64,000 nt of DNA from DATBGZ01 sp036557785 (GCA_036557785.1 DATBGZ010000040.1:9043-73042), one strand, 5' to 3'. Shown: positions 40,840 through 50,142, counted from the first letter of the stretch. Numbers and translations: made by a program. Notes: a model not told the origin generated them from the letters alone.

Positions 40840-41751
40840 ATGTCCGAGCAGACCGCGACCACGCCCGCTCCCGCGACCGGCACGGCCCGGGTGAAGCGGG
40901 GCATGGCGGAGATGCTCAAGGGCGGCGTGATCATGGATGTGGTCACGTCCGAGCAGGCGAAGATCGCTGAGGACGCGGGCGCGGTCGCCGTCATGGCGCT
41001 GGAACGCGTGCCGGCCGACATCCGCGCCCAGGGCGGCGTGTCGCGGATGTCCGACCCCGACATGATCGAGTCGATCATCTCGGCGGTCTCCATTCCCGTC
41101 ATGGCCAAGGCGCGCATCGGTCACTTCGTCGAGGCCCAGGTGCTGCAGGCGCTCGGGGTGGACTACGTGGACGAGTCCGAGGTGCTGACCCCCGCGGACT
41201 ACGAGAACCACATCGACAAATGGGCGTTCACGGTTCCGTTCGTGTGCGGTGCCACGAACTTGGGTGAGGCCCTGCGCCGGATCAGTGAGGGCGCGGCCAT
41301 GATCCGTTCCAAGGGCGAGGCCGGCACCGGCGACGTCTCCAACGCCACCACGCACATGCGCCGGATAGGGGCCGAGATCCGGCGACTGACGTCGATGAGC
41401 CACGACGAGCTGTACGTAGCCGCGAAGGAGTTGGCCGCGCCGTACGACCTGGTCCGCGAGGTCGCGCAGGCGGGCAAGCTGCCCGTGGTGCTCTTCACCG
41501 CCGGCGGGATCGCCACCCCGGCCGACGCGGCGATGATGATGCAGCTCGGCGCCGAGGGCGTGTTCGTGGGTTCCGGCATCTTCAAGTCCGGCGACCCGGC
41601 CAAGCGCGCCGCCGCGATCGTGATGGCGACGACGTTCTACGACGACCCGGACGTGCTCGCGAAGGTCTCCCGTGGTCTCGGCGAGGCGATGGTCGGCATT
41701 AATGTCGACGACATCCCCGTCCCGCACCGGCTCGCCGAGCGCGGCTGGTAG
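40840..41751 (+). CDS. pdxS: Pyridoxal 5'-phosphate synthase subunit PdxS
   Basis: A 303-residue TIM-barrel synthase that makes pyridoxal phosphate from ribose-5-phosphate, glyceraldehyde-3-phosphate and ammonia supplied by PdxT. Almost every signature is legible: GVIMDVVTSEQAKIAEDAGA, ALERVPADIRAQGGVSRMSD, VMAKARIGHFVEAQ (Schiff-base Lys) and DYVDESEVLTPAD, with TAGGIATPADAAMMMQLGAE for the phosphate. A GGAGGA ribosome-binding site precedes ATG 40840. Unlike most actinobacteria, pdxT is not directly downstream; a channel-like RyR gene lies between. Confidence 0.98.
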   Translation: MSEQTATTPAPATGTARVKRGMAEMLKGGVIMDVVTSEQAKIAEDAGAVAVMALERVPADIRAQGGVSRMSDPDMIESIISAVSIPVMAKARIGHFVEAQVLQALGVDYVDESEVLTPADYENHIDKWAFTVPFVCGATNLGEALRRISEGAAMIRSKGEAGTGDVSNATTHMRRIGAEIRRLTSMSHDELYVAAKELAAPYDLVREVAQAGKLPVVLFTAGGIATPADAAMMMQLGAEGVFVGSGIFKSGDPAKRAAAIVMATTFYDDPDVLAKVSRGLGEAMVGINVDDIPVPHRLAERGW

Positions 41752-41865
41752 CGCCGACCCGCGCAAGGTAGCCGGACGTCCGATGTGAGCCCGGCCGCGG
41801 AGCCGGCAGGCTGTCACCGGCGCCCGTGAGGTCGGGCGCGGACGTCGGCGTGTGGGGAGACCGGA

Positions 41866-43548
41866 GTGACGCAACCCGCCGACCGCGGCACTGCCGCGCG
41901 GCCATGGCTGGGCACGCTGTGGGTCGGGTTGGTGCTGGCGGTGGTCTTCGCGACCGGCTTCGTCGGCTACCTGCAGTACCGGCCGCCGGGCAGCGTCGCC
42001 GCCGAGAACTGGTGGGACCTGGCCTACTACACGCTGCAGCTCTACGGACTGGGTTTCACCGGGGTCGATGGAGTACCGGTGCCCTGGCCGCTGCAGGTGG
42101 CACGGGTGCTCGCCCCGATCACCTTCGCCGCGGCGGTGGTCTCGGTGGTCGCGCTGGCCCGAGTCAATCTGTGGTGGCGGCGGATCACGCGCTGGGGCTT
42201 CGCGCTCGTCGTCGGCGACACGCCGGAGGCACGCGCGGTCGCCGAAGCCACGCAGCGTCGCCTGCGGCTGTTCTGGGGACGCTCCGTCTTCGGCGTGGAC
42301 AGGGGCGACCCGGCAGCGCTGAGGGCCGCCGGTCTGCGCCGGGCCCGTACGGTCTACGCGCTGGGCGACGACCGCGAGGACGTGGCGGCGAACGTGGCGA
42401 CCGCACTGGCCGCGGTGTCGGTCCGATCGAGGAGCCGCGGCGCGGGGCCGCGGATCTTCGTGCACGTGACCGATCCCGACCTCGCCGTCGGCCTGCGGGC
42501 ACGCCGGCTGATGACCGAGATCGGGCAACGCGTCGAGTTCTTCACGATGGACGAGATGGCGGCCCGGGCTCACATCGAGTCGGAGAGCCTCGGGCCGGAC
42601 GCCCGGCCGGAGATCCTGGTCGCCGGGGCGGGGGCGTTCGGGTGCGCGGCGATCGTGGCGTTCGCCCGCCACTGGCGACGTGCCTCGGGCCGCGCCGGTG
42701 AGCGGATCAGCGTCATCCTCGTCGACGAGCAGGCCTCCCGGGCCCGCGACGAACTGCTGGACCGGTGGCTCGTCGTGGCGGAGAGCTGTGACATCACCGC
42801 GGTCGATACGTCCAGCATCGATGCGGCGCTGCGCTCGGGCGTGGCCGGCCGGCCGTACCGCGCGTACATCTGCTACGAGGACGAGCACGTCGCCCTGCGC
42901 TCGGCCCTGACCGCGGCGCCCCTGTGGCACGGTGGCCCGGCATCGTTGGTTGTGCGGCTGAGCCGGATCTCGCGCCACGAGGAGGCGTTCCAGGACGGCC
43001 GCCTCCTCGACCACCTCGACGGGCGGCTCGTGGTCGCCAACGTCGCCGCGCTCGCCGCCCCGTACGTCGCCAGCGAGCCTGATGTCTTCGACGACCTCGC
43101 CCAGGCGATCCACGCCCGCTACCTGGAGTCGCACCTGGCCCGTGGGGACCGCATCGGGGACCGCCCGGCGCTGCAGCCATGGGAGAAGCTGTCCGCCTTC
43201 TACCAGGAGTCCAACCGGGGGCAGGCGCGTGACATCCCGGTCAAGCTGCGCCTCGTCGGGGCCACCGTCGCGCCTCGCTCGGCCCGGAACCCGACGTTCG
43301 CTCTCACCGAGGCCGAGGTGCTGAGCCTGGCCCAGCGGGAGCACGAGCGGTGGGTGCGAGAACGGCACACGGCCCACTGGCGCCACGGTGCGGTCGAGGA
43401 TGCGCACCGGCGCCTGCACCCCGACCTCGTGCCGTGGGACCAGCTCCCGGCCGAGTCGCAGGAGAAGAACCGCGACGCCGTGCGGGCGCTGCCCCAGGAG
43501 TACGACGACGTGCTCGCCGACTTCGGTCTGCAGATCATCCGCTGCTAA
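41866..43548 (+). CDS. Channel-like membrane protein with TrkA-type Rossmann and C-terminal RyR domain
   Basis: A 560-residue protein of unusual architecture. Two transmembrane helices (about 17-37 and 76-99) flank a pore-helix-like segment (NWWDLAYYTLQLYGLGFTG) without a potassium-channel TVGYG filter. Residues 110-250 and 245-400 contain two Rossmann-like folds (ILVAGAGAFGCAAIVAF is the second glycine loop), as in RCK/TrkA-N channel gates. The last 85 residues match the ryanodine receptor RyR repeat: LAQREHERWVRERHTAHWRH followed by HPDLVPWDQLPAESQEKNRD. A ligand-gated channel-like sensor is inferred. It lies between pdxS and pdxT on the same strand. GTG 41866 follows GGAG. Confidence 0.8.
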   Translation: MTQPADRGTAARPWLGTLWVGLVLAVVFATGFVGYLQYRPPGSVAAENWWDLAYYTLQLYGLGFTGVDGVPVPWPLQVARVLAPITFAAAVVSVVALARVNLWWRRITRWGFALVVGDTPEARAVAEATQRRLRLFWGRSVFGVDRGDPAALRAAGLRRARTVYALGDDREDVAANVATALAAVSVRSRSRGAGPRIFVHVTDPDLAVGLRARRLMTEIGQRVEFFTMDEMAARAHIESESLGPDARPEILVAGAGAFGCAAIVAFARHWRRASGRAGERISVILVDEQASRARDELLDRWLVVAESCDITAVDTSSIDAALRSGVAGRPYRAYICYEDEHVALRSALTAAPLWHGGPASLVVRLSRISRHEEAFQDGRLLDHLDGRLVVANVAALAAPYVASEPDVFDDLAQAIHARYLESHLARGDRIGDRPALQPWEKLSAFYQESNRGQARDIPVKLRLVGATVAPRSARNPTFALTEAEVLSLAQREHERWVRERHTAHWRHGAVEDAHRRLHPDLVPWDQLPAESQEKNRDAVRALPQEYDDVLADFGLQIIRC

Positions 43549-43598
43549 GGATCCCCTGCTGAGATCCGTGGTGGTGCGGGCCCCGCGGCGAGGCTCGA

Positions 43599-43604
43599 TA
43601 GGGT
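43599..43604 (+). promoter_or_regulatory. -10 box of a leaderless promoter (TAGGGT)
   Basis: TAGGGT ends 6 bases before the GTG start of pdxT at 43611, so pdxT has its own promoter independent of pdxS. Confidence 0.5.
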
Positions 43605-43610
43605 TGATGG

Positions 43611-44270
43611 GTGACCGAGGACAAGCCGCCGGTGATCGGTGTGCTCGCGCTGCAGGGCGACGTGCGCGAGCACCTGCGGGCGCTGGTCGAGGCGGGCGCG
43701 GTCGCCCGGCCGGTGCGGCGCCCGGCCGACCTCGAGGGCATCGACGGTCTGGTCATCCCCGGCGGGGAGTCGACGACGATCAGCAAGCTCGCGATCGAGT
43801 TCGGTCTCTTCGAACCCATCCACCGCTTCCTGGCCGAGGGCGGGGCGGCGTACGGGTCCTGCGCCGGGATGATCCTGCTGGCCGGCCAGATCCTCGACGG
43901 CCGGCCCGAGCAGCGCGGCTTCGGTGGCATCGACATGACCGTGCGGCGCAACGCGTTCGGGCGGCAGGTCGACTCCTTCGAGGCGCCAGTCGAGATCGAC
44001 GGTGTGCCCGGAGGCGCGTTCCACGCGGTTTTCATCCGGGCGCCCTGGGTGGAGCACGTCGGCCCAAAGGTCGAGGTGCTGGGAACAGTCACAGCAGGCC
44101 CAGCCGGTAGAATCGTGGCCGTTCGTCAGGGCAACCTGCTCGCCACGGCCTTCCATCCGGAACTGACTCCGGACCTGCGCGTGCACCGGTTCTTCGTCGC
44201 GATGGCCGCCAGGCGGGCCGGACGCGTGGGCGGGTCAGCGGATCAGCGGGCCGACCACGCCCGGGTGTAG
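43611..44270 (+). CDS. pdxT: Pyridoxal 5'-phosphate synthase glutaminase subunit PdxT
   Basis: A 219-residue class I glutamine amidotransferase that feeds ammonia to PdxS. IGVLALQGDVREHLRALVEA and GLVIPGGESTTISKLAIEF are characteristic; the nucleophile Cys is in YGSCAGMILLA and the His-Glu pair in TAFHPELTPDLRVH. GTG 43611 lies 6 bases after a -10 box, so translation is probably leaderless. The yebC gene follows 16 bases downstream, the usual neighbour. Confidence 0.97.
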   Translation: MTEDKPPVIGVLALQGDVREHLRALVEAGAVARPVRRPADLEGIDGLVIPGGESTTISKLAIEFGLFEPIHRFLAEGGAAYGSCAGMILLAGQILDGRPEQRGFGGIDMTVRRNAFGRQVDSFEAPVEIDGVPGGAFHAVFIRAPWVEHVGPKVEVLGTVTAGPAGRIVAVRQGNLLATAFHPELTPDLRVHRFFVAMAARRAGRVGGSADQRADHARV

Positions 44271-44286
44271 TGAGGGGTAGCGATCG

Positions 44287-45039
44287 ATGTCCGGCCATTC
44301 CAAGTGGGCCACGACCAAGCACAAGAAGGCGGTCGTCGACGCGCGGCGCGGCAAGCTCTTCGCCCGGCTGATCAAGAACGTCGAGGTCGCCGCACGGGTG
44401 GGCGGGGGCGACCCGGCCGGCAACCCGACCCTCTACGACGCGATCCAGAAGGCGAAGAAGAACTCCGTCCCCAACGACAACATCGACCGGGCGGTCAAGC
44501 GTGGCTCGGGCCAGGAGGCGGGCGGCGCGGACTACCAGACGGTGATGTACGAGGGGTACGGCCCGAGCGGCGTCGCGGTCCTCATCGAGTGCCTGACCGA
44601 CAACCGCAACCGTGCCGCGACCGACGTGCGCACCGCGCTGACCCGCAACGGCGGCTCGCTCGCCGACGCAGGTTCGGTCTCCTACCTGTTCTCCCGCAAG
44701 GGGGTCGTGCTCGTCCCGAAGAGCCCGACGCTGACCGAGGACGACGTGCTGCTCGCCGTGCTCGATGCCGGTGCCGAGGAGGTCAACGACCTGGGTGAGG
44801 CGTTCGAGGTGGTCACCGAGCCGAACACGCTCGTGCCCGTACGCTCGGCCCTGCAGGCTGCCGGCATCGACTACGAGTCGGCAGAGACCTCGTTCGTGCC
44901 CAGCGTGACCGTCCCGCTGGACGAGGACGGTGCCCGCAAGATCTTCAAGCTCATCGACGCCATCGAGGACTCCGACGACGTCCAGAACGTGTACGCCAAC
45001 TTCGACGTCTCCGACGAGGTCATGGAAGCCGTTGGCTAG
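44287..45039 (+). CDS. yebC: YebC/PmpR family protein
   Basis: A 250-residue protein of the YebC/TACO1 family: MSGHSKWATTKHKKAVVDAR, then LFARLIKNVEVAARVGGGDP and NDNIDRAVKRGSGQEAGGAD. All three domains of the family are full length. Members were described as transcriptional regulators and more recently as translation factors that help ribosomes through difficult sequences. It follows pdxT and precedes the ruvCAB genes, a conserved arrangement in many bacteria. Ribosome-binding sequence GAGGGG precedes the ATG. Confidence 0.96.
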   Translation: MSGHSKWATTKHKKAVVDARRGKLFARLIKNVEVAARVGGGDPAGNPTLYDAIQKAKKNSVPNDNIDRAVKRGSGQEAGGADYQTVMYEGYGPSGVAVLIECLTDNRNRAATDVRTALTRNGGSLADAGSVSYLFSRKGVVLVPKSPTLTEDDVLLAVLDAGAEEVNDLGEAFEVVTEPNTLVPVRSALQAAGIDYESAETSFVPSVTVPLDEDGARKIFKLIDAIEDSDDVQNVYANFDVSDEVMEAVG

Positions 45040-45119
45040 GCCACGATCGCCACTCAGGACACGGCCATGATCATCGGGATGGTTGCGATGGGGCTCGGCG
45101 GGGCGGCAGGATCTGGGGC

Positions 45120-45968
45120 GTGTCGGCAGAGGGATGGTCGAGCTTCCCCGCGGTTCCCGCAGGTGGGGGCGGCAACACGACGATGATCGGTGGGGTCATG
45201 GGCAACGGGGCAGTGGCGGCTCTGGTGGAGTTCTCCCAACTCGGTGCGTCCGCGACCACGGCCGATGTCGATCACGTTATGCGCTGTCTGGCCAGCCATG
45301 ACGCCTGGTGGGTGCCGGTGGAGTACGCGCGCCAGACCTGGGGGCAGTCCGAGTTCGATCAGACGTTGCCGTTTCCCGACCGCGGCCCGTTGGCGATGCT
45401 GAACGTCTTCACCGACCCTGACGCCGCGATGCTCGGCGAGGCGTCGGCCAGCGGCGACTACGGCGGTGCAATCCCCGGGGTGAAGCTGCTGCAGTATCTC
45501 GACCCGGGTCTGTCGTCGCTGTTCGTCAACCCCGGCTCGCCCCGGGAGCACCAGTGGTACATCGAGGCCGGGGGATTCGACATCGCAGCCGGGTGGGCCA
45601 CCGCGGTCGCGGTGGAGCGGGCCCTGGCGAGTCGGGGCAGCGGACGGGTACCCCGGTCGGACCTGCTCGCCCACAACTACCAGTTGCTGGTCGACAAGCA
45701 GACGCAGACGCCGGCACAGGTCTTCCTGCCCGAGATCGATGGTGTGGTGGCGGTCTGCTTCACCGCCGCCGACCGTACGGCCGAGTTCGTGGCCAGCCTT
45801 CCGCCCGCGGCCCGGCCCATGGCGGAGACCACCCGGGTCGACGGGCCGGGGCTGTTCGAGATGATCCGTACGACCGGGGCCGCCGGCGTCGTGATCAACG
45901 CCGGCTCGGACGACCAGACGGCGCTCACCGGCGAGGACATCGAGGAGATCGTCGGCGCGCACCGCTGA
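45120..45968 (+). CDS. SseB-like domain protein, function unknown
   Basis: A 282-residue soluble protein. The central part (FDQTLPFPDRGPLAMLNVFT and DPDAAMLGE) resembles the SseB N-terminal domain found in many actinobacterial proteins of unknown role. The C-terminal half repeats a similar alpha/beta pattern (VFLPEIDGVVAVCFTAADRT). No catalytic motif or membrane segment was seen. GTG 45120 is the first possible start; ATG 45183 (MIGGVMGNGAV) is an alternative, since the intervening segment is Gly-rich. It lies between yebC and a multidrug exporter, which it precedes by 20 bases. Confidence 0.65.
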   Translation: MSAEGWSSFPAVPAGGGGNTTMIGGVMGNGAVAALVEFSQLGASATTADVDHVMRCLASHDAWWVPVEYARQTWGQSEFDQTLPFPDRGPLAMLNVFTDPDAAMLGEASASGDYGGAIPGVKLLQYLDPGLSSLFVNPGSPREHQWYIEAGGFDIAAGWATAVAVERALASRGSGRVPRSDLLAHNYQLLVDKQTQTPAQVFLPEIDGVVAVCFTAADRTAEFVASLPPAARPMAETTRVDGPGLFEMIRTTGAAGVVINAGSDDQTALTGEDIEEIVGAHR

Positions 45969-45988
45969 CGCCGGGCGATACTCACCCG

Positions 45989-47599
45989 GTGCGCCGACGT
46001 GAGGCGATCGGGGGGCCGGTCGGGGCTCGCTCCGGGCGGGCCGCGCCCAGCGCGGAGCGCTCAGGTGGGCATCCGCGGCGCTGGACCATCCTCGCCGTGC
46101 TGGTCGTGTCGCTGCTGGTCGTCGTGCTCGACAACACCGTGCTCAACGTCGCGCTCCGGACGATCTCCGACCCCATGCGCGGCATCGGTGCGACGCAGGC
46201 GCAACTGGAATGGGCGATCAACGCCTACACGCTCGCCTTCGCCGGTCTGCTCTTCACGGCCGGCATCCTCGGCGACCGGTTCGGCCGCCGACGGGTGCTG
46301 CTGCTCGGGCTGGTGCTGTTCGGGTTGGCCTCGCTCGCCTCGGCGTACTCTCAGTCGCCCGGGCAGCTGATCGTCGCCCGCGCCCTGATGGGTCTGGGTG
46401 GCTCCGCGATCCTGCCCTCCACGCTGTCGATCATCTCAAATGTCTTCGATCCCCGCGAGCGGGGCCGCGCGATCGGGGTCTGGGCCAGTGCGGTGGGGCT
46501 GGGCATCGCGATCGGCCCGGTGGTGGGTGGCGTCCTGCTGGAGCGGTTCTGGTGGGGCTCGGTCTTCCTCATCAACGTGCCGATCATCACGGTCGGCCTC
46601 GTGCTCGTCCTCGTGCTCGTGCCGGAGTCGCGCAACCCGCACCCGGGACGGATGGACCCGGTCGGAGTGCTGCTGTCGATCGTCGGGCTGATCGCGCTGG
46701 TCTATGGGATCATCGACGGCGGTGATCACGGCTTCGACCGGCCGGTGGTGTGGGTGTCGGTGGTCGCGGGCGCGGTCCTGCTGGCGTGGTTCGTCCGGTA
46801 CGAACGGCGCAGCGACCACCCGTCGCTGGACGTGCACCTGTTCGCCGATGCGCGGTTCTCGGCCGCGATCGCCGCGACCGGCCTGGTCTTCTTCGCGGCC
46901 ATGGGGACGCTGTTCTTCCTCTCCTTCTACCTCCAGCTCGTCCGCGGTTTCTCACCGCTGCGGGCGGGTCTGATCCTGACCCCGTTCGCGGTGGCACAGT
47001 TGATCTTCGCGCCGCGCAGCGCCACACTCGTGCGCAGGCACGGCCCGCGGGTCGTCTGCGCGGTCGGCCTGGTCCTGGTCACCGTCGCCCTGCTCGGCTA
47101 CGCCCTCGTCGGCACAGCGACGCCGGTCTGGGCGATCCTGGCCCTCACCTTCGTCCAGGGCACCGGCATGGCGAACGTCGTGCCGCCCACGACCGAGTCG
47201 GTCATGTCGTCGCTGCCGCCGCAGCGCGCGGGCGTCGGTTCCGCGGTGAGCAACACGTTCCGGCAGGTCGGTGGCGCGCTCGGGGTGGCGATCCTCGGCG
47301 CGATCCTGTCGGCGGTCTACCGCGAGCGCATCGGCGGATCGCTGTCCGGGCTGCCCGGGCCGGAGCGCGCGGCCGCGAACGAGTCGATCTCTGGCGCCTA
47401 TGGGGTCGCGGCCTCGGGGCACGGTGGGGCCCGGCTGATCGACGCGGCCAACCACGCCTTCGTCGGCGCGATGCACTGGGCCGCCTTCGTCGCGGCCCTC
47501 GTCGCGGCGGGCGGGGTCGCGGTGGTGTGGCGGTTCTTGCCCCGTCAGGCCAACCCGAACCCCGAGGGCGGCGTGTCGCGCGCGGCTTCCGGGGCCTGA
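45989..47599 (+). CDS. MFS transporter, DHA2 (EmrB/QacA) drug:proton antiporter family
   Basis: A 536-residue membrane protein with about 14 helices. VVLDNTVLNVALRTISDP is the DHA2 motif D1, GILGDRFGRRRVLLLG motif A, ALMGLGGSAILPSTLSIISN motif B, and GLGIAIGPVVGGVLLERFWW motif C of antiporters. Such proteins export drugs or dyes in exchange for protons; the specific compound is unknown. GTG 45989 begins a basic N-terminal tail of about 30 residues. It sits between the SseB-like gene and ruvC, where other actinobacteria have no exporter, so it may be a lineage-specific insertion. Confidence 0.93.
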   Translation: MRRREAIGGPVGARSGRAAPSAERSGGHPRRWTILAVLVVSLLVVVLDNTVLNVALRTISDPMRGIGATQAQLEWAINAYTLAFAGLLFTAGILGDRFGRRRVLLLGLVLFGLASLASAYSQSPGQLIVARALMGLGGSAILPSTLSIISNVFDPRERGRAIGVWASAVGLGIAIGPVVGGVLLERFWWGSVFLINVPIITVGLVLVLVLVPESRNPHPGRMDPVGVLLSIVGLIALVYGIIDGGDHGFDRPVVWVSVVAGAVLLAWFVRYERRSDHPSLDVHLFADARFSAAIAATGLVFFAAMGTLFFLSFYLQLVRGFSPLRAGLILTPFAVAQLIFAPRSATLVRRHGPRVVCAVGLVLVTVALLGYALVGTATPVWAILALTFVQGTGMANVVPPTTESVMSSLPPQRAGVGSAVSNTFRQVGGALGVAILGAILSAVYRERIGGSLSGLPGPERAAANESISGAYGVAASGHGGARLIDAANHAFVGAMHWAAFVAALVAAGGVAVVWRFLPRQANPNPEGGVSRAASGA

Positions 47600-47663
47600 C
47601 TGCGATAGAACGTCTGTACCGAAGGCCTCGGCCGGCGCAGGCCCGGGCGGGAAAGGGACGGAC

Positions 47664-48212
47664 GTGCGGGTGCTCGGTGTGGACCCGGGGCTGACCCGGT
47701 GCGGCGTCGGTGTTGTCGAGGGACAGCCGGGGCGCACCTGCCAACTCGTCGCCTACGACGTCGTGCGGACCGAACCCGGCGAGGATCTCGCGGCCCGGCT
47801 GCTCGCGCTCGACTCCGCCCTGAGCGCCATGATCGCCGATCATCGACCCGACGAGGTCGCGGTCGAGCGGGTCTTCAGCCAGCACAACGTGCGCACCGTG
47901 ATGGGCACGGCTCAGGCGGGCGCGGTGGCGGTGCTCGCGGCGGCCCGGGCGGGCCTGCCCGTGCGGACGTACACGCCGAGCGAGGTGAAGGCGGCGGTGA
48001 CCGGGTCCGGGCAGGCCGACAAGGCACAGGTGACCTCCATGGTCACGAGGCTGTTGCGGCTGGCGTCGAGTCCGCGTCCGGCCGACGCGGCCGACGCGCT
48101 GGCGCTCGCGATCTGCCATGTCTGGCGGGGCGGCACCATGGCCCGCATCGAGGCGGCCCGGCGGGCGGTTGTCGCGGGCGCGCCCGCGGTGGCACGAGGA
48201 GGGGACCGATGA
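47664..48212 (+). CDS. ruvC: Holliday junction endonuclease RuvC
   Basis: A 182-residue RNase H-fold nuclease that cleaves Holliday junctions in the RuvABC resolvasome. VLGVDPGLTRCGVG holds the first catalytic Asp, VAVERVFSQHNVRTVMGTAQ the conserved Glu region, and PSEVKAAVTGSGQADKAQVT with ADAADALALAICH the remaining acidic residues. GTG 47664 starts directly at the first strand. It overlaps ruvA by an ATGA. Confidence 0.97.
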   Translation: MRVLGVDPGLTRCGVGVVEGQPGRTCQLVAYDVVRTEPGEDLAARLLALDSALSAMIADHRPDEVAVERVFSQHNVRTVMGTAQAGAVAVLAAARAGLPVRTYTPSEVKAAVTGSGQADKAQVTSMVTRLLRLASSPRPADAADALALAICHVWRGGTMARIEAARRAVVAGAPAVARGGDR

Positions 48213-48823
48213 TCGCAAGCGTCCGGGGCCGGGTGACCGCGGTGGCACCCGACAGCGCCGTGGTCGAGGTCGGCGGCGTGGGTCTCTGCCTGGTCTGCAC
48301 GCCCGGCACGCTGGCCAACCTACGCGTCGGCGAGGAGGCGCGGCTGGCGACCAGCCTCGTGGTCCGCGAGGATTCGCTGACCCTCTACGGCTTCCCGGAC
48401 GATGACGCGCGCTGCCTCTTCGAGCTGCTCCAGACCGCCAGCGGGGTCGGGCCACGGCTGGCCCAGGCGGTGCTCGCCGTGCATCCGCCGGACGTGGTCC
48501 GCAAGGCGATCGCCACCGGCGACCTCACCACGCTGACGCGCGTGCCGGGCATCGGCAAGAAGGGTGCCGAGCGGCTGGTGCTGGAACTGCGCGACCGCGT
48601 CGGCAGCGTCGTGGCCGCCTCGACCGGCGAGACCATGTCGCTGCCGGTCTCGGGCATCTCGTGGGCCGACCAGGTGCGCCAGGCCCTGGTCGGGCTCGGC
48701 TGGAGCGCCGGGCAGGCCGACCAGGCCGTGAGCATCGTCTCGGCGGAGCTCAACGGTGAGCCCGCCCCGGCGGTGCCGCAACTGCTCAAGCGGGCGATCC
48801 AGGTGCTGGGGCGGACCCGGTGA
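48209..48823 (+). CDS. ruvA: Holliday junction DNA helicase subunit RuvA
   Basis: A 204-residue protein: N-terminal OB fold (MIASVRGRVTAVAPDSAVVE), two helix-hairpin-helix motifs (FELLQTASGVGPRLAQAVLA and RVPGIGKKGAERLVLELRD) that bind the junction, and a C-terminal domain (ISWADQVRQALVGLGWSAGQ) that contacts RuvB. GAGGAGGGG precedes the ATG. It overlaps ruvC upstream and ruvB downstream by four bases each, forming one operon. Confidence 0.97.
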   Translation: MIASVRGRVTAVAPDSAVVEVGGVGLCLVCTPGTLANLRVGEEARLATSLVVREDSLTLYGFPDDDARCLFELLQTASGVGPRLAQAVLAVHPPDVVRKAIATGDLTTLTRVPGIGKKGAERLVLELRDRVGSVVAASTGETMSLPVSGISWADQVRQALVGLGWSAGQADQAVSIVSAELNGEPAPAVPQLLKRAIQVLGRTR

Positions 48824-49968
48824 CCGAGCCTGCAGAGATCGTCTCGGCGCTCGCGTTCGAGGAGGAGCGCGAGGCGGAGGCGACGCTGCGCCCCCGGCGC
48901 CTGTCCGACTTCATCGCCCAGGACCGGGTCCGCGAGCAGTTGGAGCTGCTCCTGCACGGCGCCATGCGCCGTGGTCGGCCACCCGAGCACATCCTGCTCT
49001 CCGGGTCACCTGGGCTCGGCAAGACCACGCTTGCCATGATCATCGCGGCCGAGCTGAGTGCGGGTCTGCGGATCACCTCGGGACCGGCGATCGAGCGCTC
49101 GGGCGACCTGGCCGCGGTACTGACGAGCCTCGCCGCGGGCGACGTCCTGTTCATCGACGAAATTCACCGCATCGCGCGCCCCGCCGAGGAGCTGCTCTAC
49201 AGCGCGATGGAGGACTTCCGGGTCGACGTGATCGTCGGCAAGGGCCCCGGCGCCACGGCGATCCCGATCGACGTCGAGCCGTTCACGCTGGTCGGCGCGA
49301 CCACCCGGGCCGGGCTGCTCACCGGCCCGCTGCGGGACCGGTTCGGCTTCACCGGGCACCTGGAGTTCTATGAACCGAACGAGCTGGACATCCTGCTGCA
49401 CCGCTCGGCACGCATCCTCGGGGTCCCCCTCACCGACGACGGGGCGACCGAGATCGCCGGCCGCTCGCGTGGCACGCCGCGCATCGCCAACCGGCTGCTG
49501 CGCCGGGTCCGGGACTACGCCGAGGTGCGCGCCGACGGCGTGGTGAACGCCGAGAACGCCCAGGCGGCGCTGAAGGTCTACGACGTCGATGATCTGGGCC
49601 TTGACCGGCTCGACAAGGCCGTGCTGACCGCCCTCGTGCGCTCCTTCGGCGGCGGACCCGTCGGCCTGTCGACGCTCGCGGTGGCCGTGGGGGAGCAGCC
49701 TGACACGGTCGAGGAGGTCTGTGAGCCGTTCCTGGTCCGGGCGGGGCTGCTCGCCCGCACCCCGCGCGGTCGGGTCGCCACGGCTGGGGCCTGGCGCCAC
49801 CTCGGGCTCACGCCGCCAGACCGGCTGACGTTCCTGGACCGTGCGTTGGACCACCTCCCGCCAACCTCGGGTGGAGGGGCCGATACGATGCGTAACGGTG
49901 CCACGCCAGCTCGGCGGAGCCTGCGGCCCGAGGATCAGGTCCCGGACCTGTTCAGCCAGGAGTCTTGA
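48820..49968 (+). CDS. ruvB: Holliday junction ATPase RuvB
   Basis: A 382-residue AAA+ motor that drives branch migration with RuvA. RPRRLSDFIAQDRVREQLEL opens the ATPase; SGSPGLGKTTLAMIIAAEL is the Walker A, DVLFIDEIHRIARPAEELLY the Walker B, VGATTRAGLLTGPLRDRFGF sensor I with the Arg finger region, and SRGTPRIANRLLRRVRDYAE sensor II. A winged-helix C-terminus follows. The tail beyond about residue 345 is extended and rich in Pro/Gly/Arg (DHLPPTSGGGADTM). GTG start overlapping ruvA. Confidence 0.97.
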   Translation: MTEPAEIVSALAFEEEREAEATLRPRRLSDFIAQDRVREQLELLLHGAMRRGRPPEHILLSGSPGLGKTTLAMIIAAELSAGLRITSGPAIERSGDLAAVLTSLAAGDVLFIDEIHRIARPAEELLYSAMEDFRVDVIVGKGPGATAIPIDVEPFTLVGATTRAGLLTGPLRDRFGFTGHLEFYEPNELDILLHRSARILGVPLTDDGATEIAGRSRGTPRIANRLLRRVRDYAEVRADGVVNAENAQAALKVYDVDDLGLDRLDKAVLTALVRSFGGGPVGLSTLAVAVGEQPDTVEEVCEPFLVRAGLLARTPRGRVATAGAWRHLGLTPPDRLTFLDRALDHLPPTSGGGADTMRNGATPARRSLRPEDQVPDLFSQES

Positions 49969-50033
49969 CCCTCGCCTGTCTCGCGGTCCGCGTCCCGGCG
50001 GGGAGCGTGGTGACTGCGGCCCAGCACCACCCA

Positions 50034-50039
50034 CTAGAC
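50034..50039 (+). promoter_or_regulatory. Candidate -10 box before yajC (TAGACT)
   Basis: TAGACT would start transcription near 50046 and give yajC a leader of about 97 bases, ending with a GGAAGG ribosome-binding site. Confidence 0.4.
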
Positions 50040-50142
50040 TCCGGCGATCTGGAATTCAGGTAACTCCATCCTGCTGTCGTGACCCGCGGCCGGCGATCGT
50101 GACCGGTCAACGGCGCACCGTGCCACACGGAAGGTTCCCAAC

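Noticed and set aside
40777..43419. 880-codon minus-strand open frame opposite pdxS and the RyR gene
   Set aside because: It is antisense to pdxS, whose identity is certain, and shows no domain.
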